From Sulfurimonas sp. (GTDB taxonomy: Bacteria; Campylobacterota; Campylobacteria; Campylobacterales; Sulfurimonadaceae), in contig JAQUFE010000001.1 of assembly GCA_028684815.1 (NCBI GenBank), positions 92,665 through 135,994 of the forward strand: 43,330 nucleotides of DNA, read 5' to 3'. How positions within the stretch are numbered: the first letter of the stretch is position 1; each line of letters starts with the position of its first letter. The notes under the pieces are model-generated. The model did no database searches and was not told where the DNA came from. It saw only the letters and a program-made list of their open reading frames with translations. Made by a program: the position numbers and the translations under genes. Shown one piece after another: positions 16,057-24,837 of this stretch.

Positions 16057-16614
16057 TTACGGATGTCTAACTTTTATCTTAGAGTTCATGCTCCACCCCA
16101 CAATAATCATCAAAACTACCACAACCATAGCTGGTAAAATATCATAAGCGTGAGTTAGATAAGCTAGCCATAATAAAATCGCTCCTAGTGGAGTTGGTAC
16201 GCCTGTAAAATACTTACTTACCTCGCCTGCATCTGTGTGCAAGTTGAAATGTACAAGACGTCTGAGACCGCTTATTACATAGTAGATGCTAATAATTGAG
16301 GCAATGATTAGTGAGAGACCTGAGAGTGAAGTTGCATATACGGCTTGAAAAATTAAAAAGACGGGAACAAGTACAAAGGTTAAAAAGTCTGCAAAACTAT
16401 CTAGTTGGACTCCAAACTCATTTGAGAGCTTAAACTTTCTTGCAATTTTGCCATCAAAGATATCAAAAGCACCACCAATCCATGCTAAAATGATGGCTAA
16501 AACAAAGTTGTTTTGAGTGATAAAGTAAGTGGCAAGAAGTCCTGCTGTAATATTTACAAAGGTAAAAAGATTTGCAAGGTTGAAGTGAGAGCTTGGATTG
16601 TAGAGAAATTTCAT
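16057..16614 (-). CDS. CDP-alcohol phosphatidyltransferase, PssA-like
   Basis: An integral membrane enzyme that joins a CDP-diacylglycerol lipid to an alcohol, probably serine, in phospholipid synthesis. The full family signature is present: D54-G55-x2-A58-R59-x8-G68-x3-D72-x3-D76, with about five or six membrane helices around it. The segment GLRRLVHFN followed by YFTGVPTPLGA resembles the substrate end of phosphatidylserine synthases. I chose the ATG at 16614 (185 aa) because AAGG lies 6 nt upstream; the frame extends to 16722, but that start has no ribosome site and lies inside a candidate Fur box. Serine versus another alcohol is inferred. Confidence 0.85.
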   Translation of the reverse strand: MKFLYNPSSHFNLANLFTFVNITAGLLATYFITQNNFVLAIILAWIGGAFDIFDGKIARKFKLSNEFGVQLDSFADFLTFVLVPVFLIFQAVYATSLSGLSLIIASIISIYYVISGLRRLVHFNLHTDAGEVSKYFTGVPTPLGAILLWLAYLTHAYDILPAMVVVVLMIIVGWSMNSKIKVRHP

Positions 16615-16707
16615 AAAAAGCCTTGAGCTAAATTTAGGTGTGATTATATCTCTTAAAACGCTTTTAATCAAACTATTTATATGAAAAAAAGTACTTAAAG
16701 CTTTATT

Positions 16708-16726
16708 GATAACATTTATCATTATT
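16708..16726. promoter_or_regulatory. Candidate Fur box between pssA-like and feoA
   Basis: gataacatttatcattatt matches the classical 19-bp Fur consensus (GATAATGATAATCATTATC) at 14 positions by my count. It lies 64 nt upstream of the feoA start, where iron-dependent repression of ferrous iron uptake is expected. The region is AT-rich, so chance similarity is possible. Confidence 0.4.
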
Positions 16727-16790
16727 AAGATGCTTTTAAATTAAAAAAGACTATCCTTGTGAATATAAAAAATTAAAATTAAGAACATAG

Positions 16791-17018
16791 ATGAAAACAT
16801 TAATAGATTGTCAAAAAAATGAAAAAGTAAGAGTAGTAAAGCTTCATGCTCCAAAAGAGTTAAAACAGAGGCTAATCTCTTTTGGCATTATGAAAGAGGC
16901 GATTTTAGAAGTTATAGAGTACGCGCCTGCAAAATCTACCATAAAGATAAAGGCTGGCAAGATGAGTCTAGCCCTAAGAGCAAAAGAAGCCCAATTTATA
17001 GAAGTGGAGTCAATATGA
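16791..17018 (+). CDS. feoA: FeoA, small cytoplasmic ferrous iron transport protein
   Basis: A 75-aa SH3-like protein that assists FeoB. The family pattern is visible: KVRVVKLHAPKELKQRLISFGIMKEAILEVIEYAP, then a strand region and a C-terminal ALRAKEAQFIEVE. The stop overlaps the feoB start (ATGA), so the two are coupled. The ribosome site is weak (AAGAAC). Regulation by Fur is likely if the upstream box is real. Confidence 0.9.
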   Translation: MKTLIDCQKNEKVRVVKLHAPKELKQRLISFGIMKEAILEVIEYAPAKSTIKIKAGKMSLALRAKEAQFIEVESI

Positions 17019-19153
17019 ACCTAGAACAAGATAAGGCTTGTCCAGTTATAGCAAAGCACCTAAAGATTGCACTTGTGGGTCAGCCAAATGTTGGTAAGAG
17101 TATGCTTATCAACTCAGTATCAAATGCACATCTTCATGTAGGAAACTTCTCTGGTGTGACTGTAGATAAGACTGAGGTTTTATTTGACTATAAGGACTAC
17201 CACTTTACGGTGGTTGATTTGCCCGGAACTTACGCATTTACGGACTATTCAATAGAAGAGAGAGTAACTCATAACTATCTTAGCGGTGGCGGATATGACC
17301 TGATTATAAATGTAGTGGACTCTACAAATTTAGAGAAAAACCTACAGCTCACTTCTGAGCTTATGAGCATGAATAAAGATATAGTTATAGCGTTAAATAT
17401 GAGTGATGAGGCGGAAAAAGAGGGCATAGAGATAGATGCAGACTATATGTCTGAGCTTCTTGGCATCCCTTGTATAAAGACCTCTGCAGTTACAAAAAAG
17501 GGAATAGCAGAACTCTTAGATGCGATAGTAAAAGTTGGCTCGCAGACAAGACAAGAGTCAAAACTTATCTTTAGTGAAGCAGTTGAAGAGGAGATTTCAA
17601 AGATAGTTGCCTGCTTGCAAAAACATAAACATGAAGCACCAAACTCATATAGAAACATAGCTATAAATCTTTTAAAAAACAACAAAAAAACCTATGCAAG
17701 GCTTCATGATAATCCTATCTGGATAGAGCTTCAACCCATCCTTATAGATGCTATAAAGCATATAGAATTGCATCATGATAGTGATGATATTAAAGAGGCC
17801 TTTGCAGAAGAGTATGTTGCCTTTAACAGAGGTATCATTGCAGAAGTTGTAAAAACATCAATGGTCAATGAGGAAAAAACAACCACTCAAAAGATAGATG
17901 ATATCTTGATTCATCCACTCTTTGGCATCCCGATATTTCTCTTTCTTATGTGGGGGCTTTTTCAGCTTACTTTTGAAATTGGCTCTATACCGATGGATTG
18001 GATGGAGGCCTTTTTTGGCTGGTTAGGCGACACAGTAGGTGCTACCATTGCAAATGAAGATATCCGTTCACTTATAGTCGATGGTGTGATTGCAGGTGTT
18101 GGAGCTGTTGTTTTGTTTGTTCCAAATATCATTATACTTTTTATTGGAATAGCACTCTTAGAGAGTACAGGTTATATGTCAAGGGTCGCTTTTTTATTAG
18201 ATGGTTTTTTTCATAAGTTTGGACTTCATGGTCAATCTTTTATCCCTCTTGTGACTGGTTTTGGATGTTCCATCCCAGCTTATATGAGTGCAAGGATCCT
18301 TAAAAATGATAGAGATAGACTGCTAACTCTTTTTATCATTGGCTTTATGAGTTGTGGGGCTAAACTCCCTGTTTATGTTCTTTTTGCAGGTGCATTTTTC
18401 TCAGCTGAGATGGCTGGAAATGTCCTGTTTGCCATCTATATAGGCGGTGCTTTTCTTGGGCTAATTGCCGCAAAGATTTTAAAACTAACTGCATTTAAGG
18501 GTGCGGATGAGCCTTTTGTTATGGAGATGCCAAAGTATAGACTTCCATCAGTAAAGCTTATCTGGCACACAGTTTTAACAAAAACTAAGATGTATCTTAA
18601 AAAAGCGGGTACATTTATAGCAGCGGCATCTATGCTTATTTGGTTTTTGAGTAACTATCCGCACGACCTAGAGTTAAAAGAGGAATTTGCAACTAAGATA
18701 GAGTTGGCAGCTACAGAGGAGACAAAAAATAAGTTAAAAAATGAGCTTTCAGTTTTACACCTAGAGCAGAGTTATTTGGGAACTATTGGAAAGTTTTCAG
18801 AGCCTCTTTTTGCACCTTTAGGTTTTGACTGGAGAATGAGCGTTGCACTTCAAACAGGTCTTGCAGCTAAAGAAGTTGTAGTCTCAACTCTTGGAGTTTT
18901 ATATGCCCTAGGCGATGAGGTAGATGAAGAGAGTAGCTCACTAGTAGATGCTATAAGTAAAAACATATCTTTTGCCTCAGCTGTTGCTTTTATAGTTGTA
19001 ATCATGATTTACCTTCCATGTTTAGCAGCATCTATAGTCTTTACTCGTGAAGCTGGCGGTATAAAGTACTTTATTTATCTCTTTACTTTTACTTCTATAG
19101 CGGCTTATTCTTTAGCATTTGTAGCGTATAACATCGCTTTACTATTCTCGTAA
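17015..19153 (+). CDS. feoB: FeoB, ferrous iron transporter with GTPase domain
   Basis: The inner membrane Fe(II) importer. The N-terminal G domain shows GQPNVGKS (22-29), the G2 Thr region (GNFSGVTVDK), DLPGTY (68-73) and NMSD (128-131). A helical spacer follows, then a membrane core with two Gate regions, including GFGCSIPAYMSAR and LAAKEVVVSTLG, which carry the conserved Cys and other transport residues. The length of 712 aa is typical. It overlaps feoA by 4 nt. An OmpR-type regulator gene begins 34 nt downstream. Confidence 0.96.
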   Translation: MNLEQDKACPVIAKHLKIALVGQPNVGKSMLINSVSNAHLHVGNFSGVTVDKTEVLFDYKDYHFTVVDLPGTYAFTDYSIEERVTHNYLSGGGYDLIINVVDSTNLEKNLQLTSELMSMNKDIVIALNMSDEAEKEGIEIDADYMSELLGIPCIKTSAVTKKGIAELLDAIVKVGSQTRQESKLIFSEAVEEEISKIVACLQKHKHEAPNSYRNIAINLLKNNKKTYARLHDNPIWIELQPILIDAIKHIELHHDSDDIKEAFAEEYVAFNRGIIAEVVKTSMVNEEKTTTQKIDDILIHPLFGIPIFLFLMWGLFQLTFEIGSIPMDWMEAFFGWLGDTVGATIANEDIRSLIVDGVIAGVGAVVLFVPNIIILFIGIALLESTGYMSRVAFLLDGFFHKFGLHGQSFIPLVTGFGCSIPAYMSARILKNDRDRLLTLFIIGFMSCGAKLPVYVLFAGAFFSAEMAGNVLFAIYIGGAFLGLIAAKILKLTAFKGADEPFVMEMPKYRLPSVKLIWHTVLTKTKMYLKKAGTFIAAASMLIWFLSNYPHDLELKEEFATKIELAATEETKNKLKNELSVLHLEQSYLGTIGKFSEPLFAPLGFDWRMSVALQTGLAAKEVVVSTLGVLYALGDEVDEESSSLVDAISKNISFASAVAFIVVIMIYLPCLAASIVFTREAGGIKYFIYLFTFTSIAAYSLAFVAYNIALLFS

Positions 19154-19187
19154 TTATTCATTAGTTTAAATAGGATAAAATTTCACC

Positions 19188-19850
19188 ATGAAAAAAATAT
19201 TAATGATTGAAGATGACTTAGAATTAGCAGAAATTTTAACTGAATATCTTGAGCAGTTTGATTTTGAGGTGATTACAGAAGATGACCCTTTTAAAGCGGT
19301 GAGCATACTAAAGCTAGAGAAGTATGACTTAGTGATACTAGATCTTACCCTTCCTGGTATGGACGGACTTGAGGTTTGTGAGGCGATTCGTGAGAGACAA
19401 GATATCCCTATAATCATCTCCTCAGCTAGAAGTGATGTGACAGATAAGGTAAAAGCCTTAGAGCTAGGCGCTGATGACTACCTGCCGAAGCCTTATGACC
19501 CAAGAGAACTTGAAGCTAGAATCCACTCAGTTTTAAGAAGATATGCTGCAAAATCAGAAGCAAAAGAGGAGTCTAAAAGTGATTTTAGATGCGATTTGTC
19601 TTCTATGATGATAACTTATAAGGGTAGAAATATAGACCTTACAAACGCAGAGTTTGGCATCCTTGCATATATGATAGCAAAACAAGGGCTTGTAGTCTCA
19701 AGAGAAGACTTAATCCACAATGTAAATGCCATAAATGAAGACTCATCAAACAAAAGCATAGATGTAATGGTTGGCAGAATCAGAAATAAACTAGGCGATA
19801 AAACTCTTATAGAGTCAGTTCGTGGCGTTGGATATAAACTACTTAAATAA
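19188..19850 (+). CDS. OmpR-family response regulator, ArsR-like (HP0166 type)
   Basis: A two-component regulator of 220 aa. The receiver has E8-D9-D10, phospho-acceptor D52 (LDLTLPGMDG) and K101 (PKPYD). The C-terminal winged helix ends VRGVGYKLLK. The sequence resembles the acid-responsive ArsR (HP0166) of Helicobacter pylori and its Campylobacterota relatives, and it precedes a matching kinase gene. What it senses here is unknown; the feoAB neighbourhood allows a link to iron or pH, but that is inference. The gap to the kinase gene is 132 nt and carries a hairpin. Confidence 0.9.
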   Translation: MKKILMIEDDLELAEILTEYLEQFDFEVITEDDPFKAVSILKLEKYDLVILDLTLPGMDGLEVCEAIRERQDIPIIISSARSDVTDKVKALELGADDYLPKPYDPRELEARIHSVLRRYAAKSEAKEESKSDFRCDLSSMMITYKGRNIDLTNAEFGILAYMIAKQGLVVSREDLIHNVNAINEDSSNKSIDVMVGRIRNKLGDKTLIESVRGVGYKLLK

Positions 19851-19927
19851 TAAAAATTGATAATTTTTTCTCTTAGCTCTAAGTAAAGCTTTTTCTAAAG
19901 AAAGGTAAATTTTTGTGAGAGAAATTT

Positions 19928-19976
19928 AGTAAAGAAAAACATCGCATCCTTGCGGCATACGTTCTTTACTAAGGAG
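19928..19976 (+). promoter_or_regulatory. Hairpin abutting the kinase Shine-Dalgarno sequence
   Basis: A perfect 9-bp stem, AGTAAAGAA (19928-19936) with TTCTTTACT (19962-19970), ends exactly where the ribosome site AAGGAG (19971-19976) begins. Its 25-nt loop contains another small GC-containing inverted word. Such a hairpin could modulate translation of the kinase or stabilise the mRNA between regulator and kinase genes. Confidence 0.5.
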
Positions 19977-19982
19977 ACAATA

Positions 19983-21257
19983 TTGCGTAAACACGCCGTT
20001 TTACTAACTGTGCTCTTTGCACTAACTGTTACCCTGTTTAGCGTTAGTGCAGTTTTTTGGGAGTTTTATAAGCTAAATAAAACTCAATATGTAGAACAAA
20101 TCTTTACAAAACATGAAACTATAAATCAAATTTATCGCGAGCATCTACAAAAAAATACTTCACAAATTATGCTTGAAGCAAATCTGGCAGTATATAAATT
20201 TGTTTTAGAAAAAGATGAAATAGATAAAAAAAGAATCACAAAACACGCAAAGATTCTAAAGCAAAGGAACTTTACAAGAGTAGATGAAGCCATTATGCTT
20301 AACAATCAAGGGCTTTATACTCAAAAGGTGACTCGTGACTTTAGAATCTCGATGCTTGAATATGCAAAGAGAATATACTTCTATATAGAGTCACCTTTGG
20401 GAGTTGCACTTATTGAAGATGAAGAGCTAAAGCCATATACTTACTACTCTATCGCTTACTCTTATCTGACTATTGTTTTAATAATTTTTATCTCATTTAT
20501 GCTGATACTTCAAAGACTAAGACCACTAATAAGGCTTAGAAGGAAGATAGCACTTTTTGGAAATGGAAATATGAATATCTCTTTTAAAACTTCAGGAAGA
20601 GATGAGATAGCACTTGTATCAAATGAACTAGAATTTACAAGAGAGAAGATAAATACACTCCTAGATGCAAGAACCCTCTTTTTAAGAAACCTTATGCATG
20701 AGTTAAAGACTCCCATAGCAAAGGGAACAATAGCTACTCAGATGCTTAGTACTCAAAAAGAGAGAGATAGATTTAGCTCTATCTTTGGAAGGCTAGAGAC
20801 TTTAGTGGAGGAGTTTGCACTTATTGAAGAGGTAACTAGCATTAGCGATAAGAGCAATTTTAATGAGTATAGGCTTGTAGATATTATAGATGGTGCGATA
20901 GATATGGCTATGGTGGATGGAGAGTGTGTGGATATAGACGTAGATGCTAGCGTTAAGGTGCAAGCAAATTATAGGCTCTACACAACTGCTATAAAAAACA
21001 TGATAGATAATGGTATAAAATACTCAACAGATTCTCATATCAAAATAGTTATGAAAAATGGCGAGTTATGCTTTGAGAGCGTTGGAAAGTGTATAGCACA
21101 TCCACTACAATACTACATAGAACCATTTACAAAAGACAATCCATCTAAAAATAGTTTTGGACTAGGTCTCTACCTCGTTGACTCAATACTCAAGGTACAT
21201 GACAAGGTTTTAGCGCACGAATATGAAAGTGGTATCAACCGCTTTATATTTGCGTAA
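19983..21257 (+). CDS. Sensor histidine kinase, ArsS-like
   Basis: The partner kinase of the regulator at 19188. Start: TTG at 19983 (424 aa) with AAGGAG 6 nt upstream; earlier in-frame codons lack any ribosome site. It has TM1 (about 3-24), an extracytoplasmic domain of about 125 residues, TM2 (about 155-178), a HAMP-like stretch, the H-box LMHELKTPIAKG (H239), an N-box IKNMIDNGIKYST, and a G-box NSFGLGLYLVD. The usual DxGxG box is replaced by ESVGKC, so the nucleotide lid is reduced. mltF follows 23 nt later. Confidence 0.88.
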   Translation: MRKHAVLLTVLFALTVTLFSVSAVFWEFYKLNKTQYVEQIFTKHETINQIYREHLQKNTSQIMLEANLAVYKFVLEKDEIDKKRITKHAKILKQRNFTRVDEAIMLNNQGLYTQKVTRDFRISMLEYAKRIYFYIESPLGVALIEDEELKPYTYYSIAYSYLTIVLIIFISFMLILQRLRPLIRLRRKIALFGNGNMNISFKTSGRDEIALVSNELEFTREKINTLLDARTLFLRNLMHELKTPIAKGTIATQMLSTQKERDRFSSIFGRLETLVEEFALIEEVTSISDKSNFNEYRLVDIIDGAIDMAMVDGECVDIDVDASVKVQANYRLYTTAIKNMIDNGIKYSTDSHIKIVMKNGELCFESVGKCIAHPLQYYIEPFTKDNPSKNSFGLGLYLVDSILKVHDKVLAHEYESGINRFIFA

Positions 21258-21280
21258 GCTTGTATATGTAAACTAATGCA

Positions 21281-22726
21281 ATGAGTAAATTAGATAAAAA
21301 TATAAGAGCCTTACTAATAGTTCTTTTTGCTTTGAGTTTTTTTGTTTTTGGTTGGCTGAGTAATTCTGCTTATGAGCCAGGAAAGAGAATAGAGAAGCCA
21401 TCTGTCTTAGATGAGATAAAAAAAACAAAAGTACTTAATGTTGTTTTGCTAAATGCACCATCAACCTATTATATAGGCGTAGAAGGTCCACAAGGCTTTG
21501 AGTATGACTTGCTAAGTGCTTATGCCGAACATTTGGGTGCAAAGTTAAATATAACAACGGCAAACACAATTAAAGATGCTATTAGACTCTCAAAGCTTCC
21601 TCACATTCATATAACCTCTGCATCTTTAGCCAAAACGAAAGATAGAGAAAAAATTTTTAACTTTGGTCCCTCATATTTTGAAGTTCAAGAGCAGGTTGTT
21701 TGTAACCGTGGGATGATTATTGGCGGGAATTTTCCACGCAATATAGAAGACTTAGCAGGACTTCGCATAAAGGTTGGAGAAGAGACAAGCTATAGTGAAA
21801 CTTTGCGCTCACTTCAAGCAGATGGCTTTGATATAAATGCATCTTTTGATACTGAACTCTCAACCGAAGAGCTACTAGAACAAGTTGCATCTCATGAGAT
21901 AGATTGTACAGTTGCAGATTCAAATATATATGCACTAAATCAAAGATATATGTCGCAAATTGAGTCAGCATTTATCATAAGTGAAAGAGAGCAGTTGGCG
22001 TGGGTTCTTGCGCCGAATTCTAAAAAGCTTGAGGCTGATATGTACTCATGGCTTAACAAATATAACCAGAGTGGTAAATTAGCCCAACTAAAAGACCACT
22101 ACTATAGTTATGTGCTTTTCTTTGACTATTATGATAACACAATGTTTTATAAGAGAGTAAAATCAAGACTTCCAACTTATAAAGAGTACTTTGTTAAATA
22201 TGGAGAGATGTACGCTATACCATGGAGACTATTAGCTGCGCAATCCTATCAAGAATCGCACTGGAATCCTAAAGCAAAGAGCTTTACAGGGGTTCGTGGT
22301 TTGATGATGCTAACACTAAAAACAGCAAAACTCTTAGGTGTGAAAAATCGTCTTGATCCAAGAGAGAGTATAAAAGGCGGAGCTAAACATCTAAACCAGA
22401 TGCTAAAGAGTGTTCCAGAAGGAGTAGAAGGAGAAAACCGTTTAAAGTTTGCACTAGCTGCATATAATGTGGGTATGGGGCATATAGTAGATGCGCAAAC
22501 ATTAGCAGAAAAAATGGGGCTAGACAAAAATATCTGGAGTGATTTGAAAAAAGTTTTACCACTTTTGTCTCAAAAAAAGTACTATAAAACTCTAAAGCAC
22601 GGCTATGCTAGAGGAAGTGAGCCTGTTAGATATGTTGATTCAATCTATGATTATAAAGATATTTTACAAAATATAAATGAAGAAACTAAAGAGACAGTAG
22701 AGCAGGAAATAGAAGAGGAGCAGTAG
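21281..22726 (+). CDS. mltF: Membrane-bound lytic transglycosylase MltF
   Basis: Cleaves peptidoglycan glycan strands in the periplasm. An N-terminal membrane anchor (9-27) is followed by a bacterial solute-binding (family 3) domain (about 50-275) with [16 protein letters not shown], then a C-terminal SLT domain with the catalytic glutamate E325 in SYQESHWNP, plus [10 protein letters not shown] and NVGMGHI. The length of 481 aa and the domain order match MltF. The tail is Glu-rich. It lies 23 nt after the kinase gene, probably in the same transcript, and ends before a hairpin terminator. Confidence 0.94.
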   Translation: MSKLDKNIRALLIVLFALSFFVFGWLSNSAYEPGKRIEKPSVLDEIKKTKVLNVVLLNAPSTYYIGVEGPQGFEYDLLSAYAEHLGAKLNITTANTIKDAIRLSKLPHIHITSASLAKTKDREKIFNFGPSYFEVQEQVVCNRGMIIGGNFPRNIEDLAGLRIKVGEETSYSETLRSLQADGFDINASFDTELSTEELLEQVASHEIDCTVADSNIYALNQRYMSQIESAFIISEREQLAWVLAPNSKKLEADMYSWLNKYNQSGKLAQLKDHYYSYVLFFDYYDNTMFYKRVKSRLPTYKEYFVKYGEMYAIPWRLLAAQSYQESHWNPKAKSFTGVRGLMMLTLKTAKLLGVKNRLDPRESIKGGAKHLNQMLKSVPEGVEGENRLKFALAAYNVGMGHIVDAQTLAEKMGLDKNIWSDLKKVLPLLSQKKYYKTLKHGYARGSEPVRYVDSIYDYKDILQNINEETKETVEQEIEEEQ

Positions 22727-22729
22727 AGC

Positions 22730-22753
22730 GTAAAAGGAGGTTTTTCCTTTTAC
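22730..22753. terminator. Hairpin between convergent mltF and rsfS
   Basis: Arms GTAAAAGGA and TCCTTTTAC form a perfect 9-bp stem with a 6-nt loop. It lies 4 nt after the mltF stop and 7 nt before the rsfS stop. No long T-run follows on either side, but the position and the A/T-rich outer stem fit a shared bidirectional terminator. Confidence 0.6.
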
Positions 22754-22760
22754 AAACTAA

Positions 22761-23096
22761 CTATAAAGTGTTGCCTTCTTTACCATCAGAGAGTGAAGTT
22801 AAAAAGCTCTCCATATCATACTTGACTCTGTATTCAGGTGTCATGATATGGATTAGTATATCGCTAAGATCTATAACGACCCAGTCCTCACTCTCATCAA
22901 CATGTACAAAAGTCTCAGTTGGCTTTAGGTCAGTTTTTATGTGGTTTAAAAGCGCAGTTGTGTGTTTTGAGCTTAGTGATGAAGCTATAATCGCATACTC
23001 TACAAAGTAGTTTTTTTCTCTTAGGTCAAAGACTTCTATTGACTCTGCCTTGTTCTTATCTAGTGAGTTTACTATTTTTTCTATTCTTGATTGCAT
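22761..23096 (-). CDS. rsfS: Ribosomal silencing factor RsfS
   Basis: Binds ribosomal protein L14 and blocks subunit joining during starvation. The 111-aa protein shows the family features: LDKNKAESIEVFDLREKN, AIIASSLSSKHTTALLNHI, and EDWVVIDLSDILIHIMTPEYRVKYDMESF. AAGGA lies 5 nt before the ATG. It overlaps nadD by 16 nt; nadD-rsfS is a common bacterial pairing. Confidence 0.94.
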   Translation of the reverse strand: MQSRIEKIVNSLDKNKAESIEVFDLREKNYFVEYAIIASSLSSKHTTALLNHIKTDLKPTETFVHVDESEDWVVIDLSDILIHIMTPEYRVKYDMESFLTSLSDGKEGNTL

Positions 23097-23629
23097 TTTT
23101 TTCCTTGGTAAAATTTTATTATCTCATCTGCACATTTTGATGGCAGTTTTGTTATGTCTAAATCTTCTCTTAACATAGTTGATGAGATATCTATGTCAAT
23201 GTTAAGCCTTAAATAACTCTCTGGTATATCTACACTATCTCTTGATGCCACTATAAATGTAACTAGACTATTTAGCTCATCAAAACTCGTCCATTTACTT
23301 AGTGAAGAGAGATTATCCGCGCCTATGACTAAGTATATCTTCTTATAACTTTTTAGAAGATGCTTTACACTCTCTATACTTGGAACTTTTTTGTTTTGCC
23401 TAACTTCGTAGTCACTGACTTCAACCTCATTTGAGTCACTAAAAATCTCTCTTAGCCATTTTAGCCTCAACTCTGAGGGTGCAAAGAAATGCGATTTAAA
23501 AGGATTTAGATATGTAGGCATTACTACTACTTTGTCAATCCCTTTTATTTCCAAAAGAGCTTTTACAAGAGCCTCGTGAGCGATGTGAGGCGGATCAAAA
23601 GAGCCGCCAAAAAGTGCAATAGTTTCCAT
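23081..23629 (-). CDS. nadD: Nicotinate-nucleotide adenylyltransferase NadD
   Basis: Adenylates nicotinate mononucleotide in NAD synthesis. The nucleotidyltransferase motif GGSFDPPHIAH (8-18) and the C-terminal ISSTMLR (148-154) are both present; 182 aa fits the compact Campylobacterota form. I start at the ATG at 23629 because the protein motif begins immediately and GGA lies 7 nt upstream; a TTG 12 nt earlier is in frame but poorly supported. It is divergent from gapA and in an operon with rsfS. Confidence 0.93.
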   Translation of the reverse strand: METIALFGGSFDPPHIAHEALVKALLEIKGIDKVVVMPTYLNPFKSHFFAPSELRLKWLREIFSDSNEVEVSDYEVRQNKKVPSIESVKHLLKSYKKIYLVIGADNLSSLSKWTSFDELNSLVTFIVASRDSVDIPESYLRLNIDIDISSTMLREDLDITKLPSKCADEIIKFYQGKKCNQE

Positions 23630-23707
23630 AGACTTGTCCAAATTTAAAGCGAATTATAGCTAATTTTGGATAAAATAATTTGATTTTTTTAATTTTAGGA
23701 ATTATAT

Positions 23708-24715
23708 ATGGCGCTTAAGATAGCAATAAACGGATTTGGTAGGATTGGTCGCTGTGTCACGCGCATAGCAGCTAGTAGAAATGATGTCCAAATCGTAGCA
23801 ATAAATGACTTAGCTACAATTGACATGATGCTCTACCTACTAAAAAATGACTCAGTTCACCAAACATTTAAAGGTGAGGTAGTTCAAGTTGATGAAAACA
23901 ATATTAACATAGATGGCAAAAATATCAGAGTCTTTAATGAAAGCGATCCTAAAAAACTTACCTTTGCTGAGTGTGGTGCGGACATTGTTTTAGAGTGTAC
24001 TGGTTTCTTTTTAACTCAAGAGAGTGCTCAAATTCATATAAATAATGGAATAAAAAAAGTTCTTTTTTCCGCTCCATCACAAGACAAAGAGACTGCTACT
24101 TTTGTAATGGGAGTAAATGAACATCTCTACGCTGGGCAAAAAATAGTCTCTAATGCATCTTGTACTACAAACTGTTTAGGTCTTGTTGCAAAGACTTTAG
24201 ATGAGGCTTTTGGGATTGAAAAAGGTTTGATGACAACTATTCACTCATATACAAATGATCAAAATCTCTTAGATGTAAAACATTCAAAAGATAGACGCCG
24301 CTCACGTGCAGGGGCAATAAATATGATACCTACTACAACTGGTGCTGCAAAAGCTTTAGGTTTAGTTCTTCCGCAATTAAGTGGAAAACTTCATGGTCAA
24401 AGCGTTCGCGTTCCAACCCCAGATGTTTCTATGGTTGACCTAAATGTAGTAGTTAGAAAAAAAACAAGTGTAGAAGAGGTAAATGCTTTATTTAACGAGA
24501 TGGCATCAACTAAACTAAAAGGACTTTTACTTATTGATAAAGAGATGAGGGTATCTCAAGACTTTGTAGGATGTTCTTATAGCGCAATAGTTGCAGAGGA
24601 TTTAACTCAGGTAATAGCAGGTGATATGATCAAAGTAATGGCGTGGTATGATAATGAATGGGGTTATTCAACAAGACTTCTTGATATGGCTCTGTACATC
24701 TCATCTAACAAATAG
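23708..24715 (+). CDS. gapA: Glyceraldehyde-3-phosphate dehydrogenase
   Basis: Interconverts glyceraldehyde-3-phosphate and 1,3-bisphosphoglycerate; in an autotroph with few sugars it would serve mainly gluconeogenesis. NAD(P)-binding GFGRIGR (9-15), catalytic C152 in SNASCTTNC and H179 in TTIHSYTND are visible; 335 aa is standard. AGGA lies 7 nt before the ATG. It heads a cluster with pgk, tpiA and fabI. The 122-bp gap to pgk holds a degenerate reversed copy of the structured cassette found before fabI. Confidence 0.96.
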   Translation: MALKIAINGFGRIGRCVTRIAASRNDVQIVAINDLATIDMMLYLLKNDSVHQTFKGEVVQVDENNINIDGKNIRVFNESDPKKLTFAECGADIVLECTGFFLTQESAQIHINNGIKKVLFSAPSQDKETATFVMGVNEHLYAGQKIVSNASCTTNCLGLVAKTLDEAFGIEKGLMTTIHSYTNDQNLLDVKHSKDRRRSRAGAINMIPTTTGAAKALGLVLPQLSGKLHGQSVRVPTPDVSMVDLNVVVRKKTSVEEVNALFNEMASTKLKGLLLIDKEMRVSQDFVGCSYSAIVAEDLTQVIAGDMIKVMAWYDNEWGYSTRLLDMALYISSNK

Positions 24716-24795
24716 GCAAAATGAGTAGAATCCGTTTTGCAAAGCTAATGCCCAAAGGGTACTTAGTCGGGCTCGCTGAGAAGACTTCAGCGGTA
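24716..24795 (-). repeat. Structured cassette, degenerate reversed copy (gapA-pgk gap)
   Basis: Read on the minus strand it follows the same order as the cassette at 26861: a stem CGCTGA/TCAGCG, then TACCC-ttt-GGGCA, then the outer hairpin GCAAAA/TTTTGC (24716-24721 with 24735-24740). In the plus (mRNA) direction the middle stem keeps pairing through a G-T wobble. It ends 43 nt before the pgk start, which uses an AATTAAGGA ribosome site like those following the other copies. Confidence 0.6.
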
Positions 24796-24837
24796 AGTTC
24801 ATAATATCTAACATTATAAAAAAAATTAAGGAAATAT

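Noticed and set aside
16614-16722. 36-residue N-terminal extension of the phosphatidyltransferase
   Set aside because: No ribosome site at 16722, an AAGG site 6 nt before 16614, and the extension would overlap the candidate Fur box and feoA control region.
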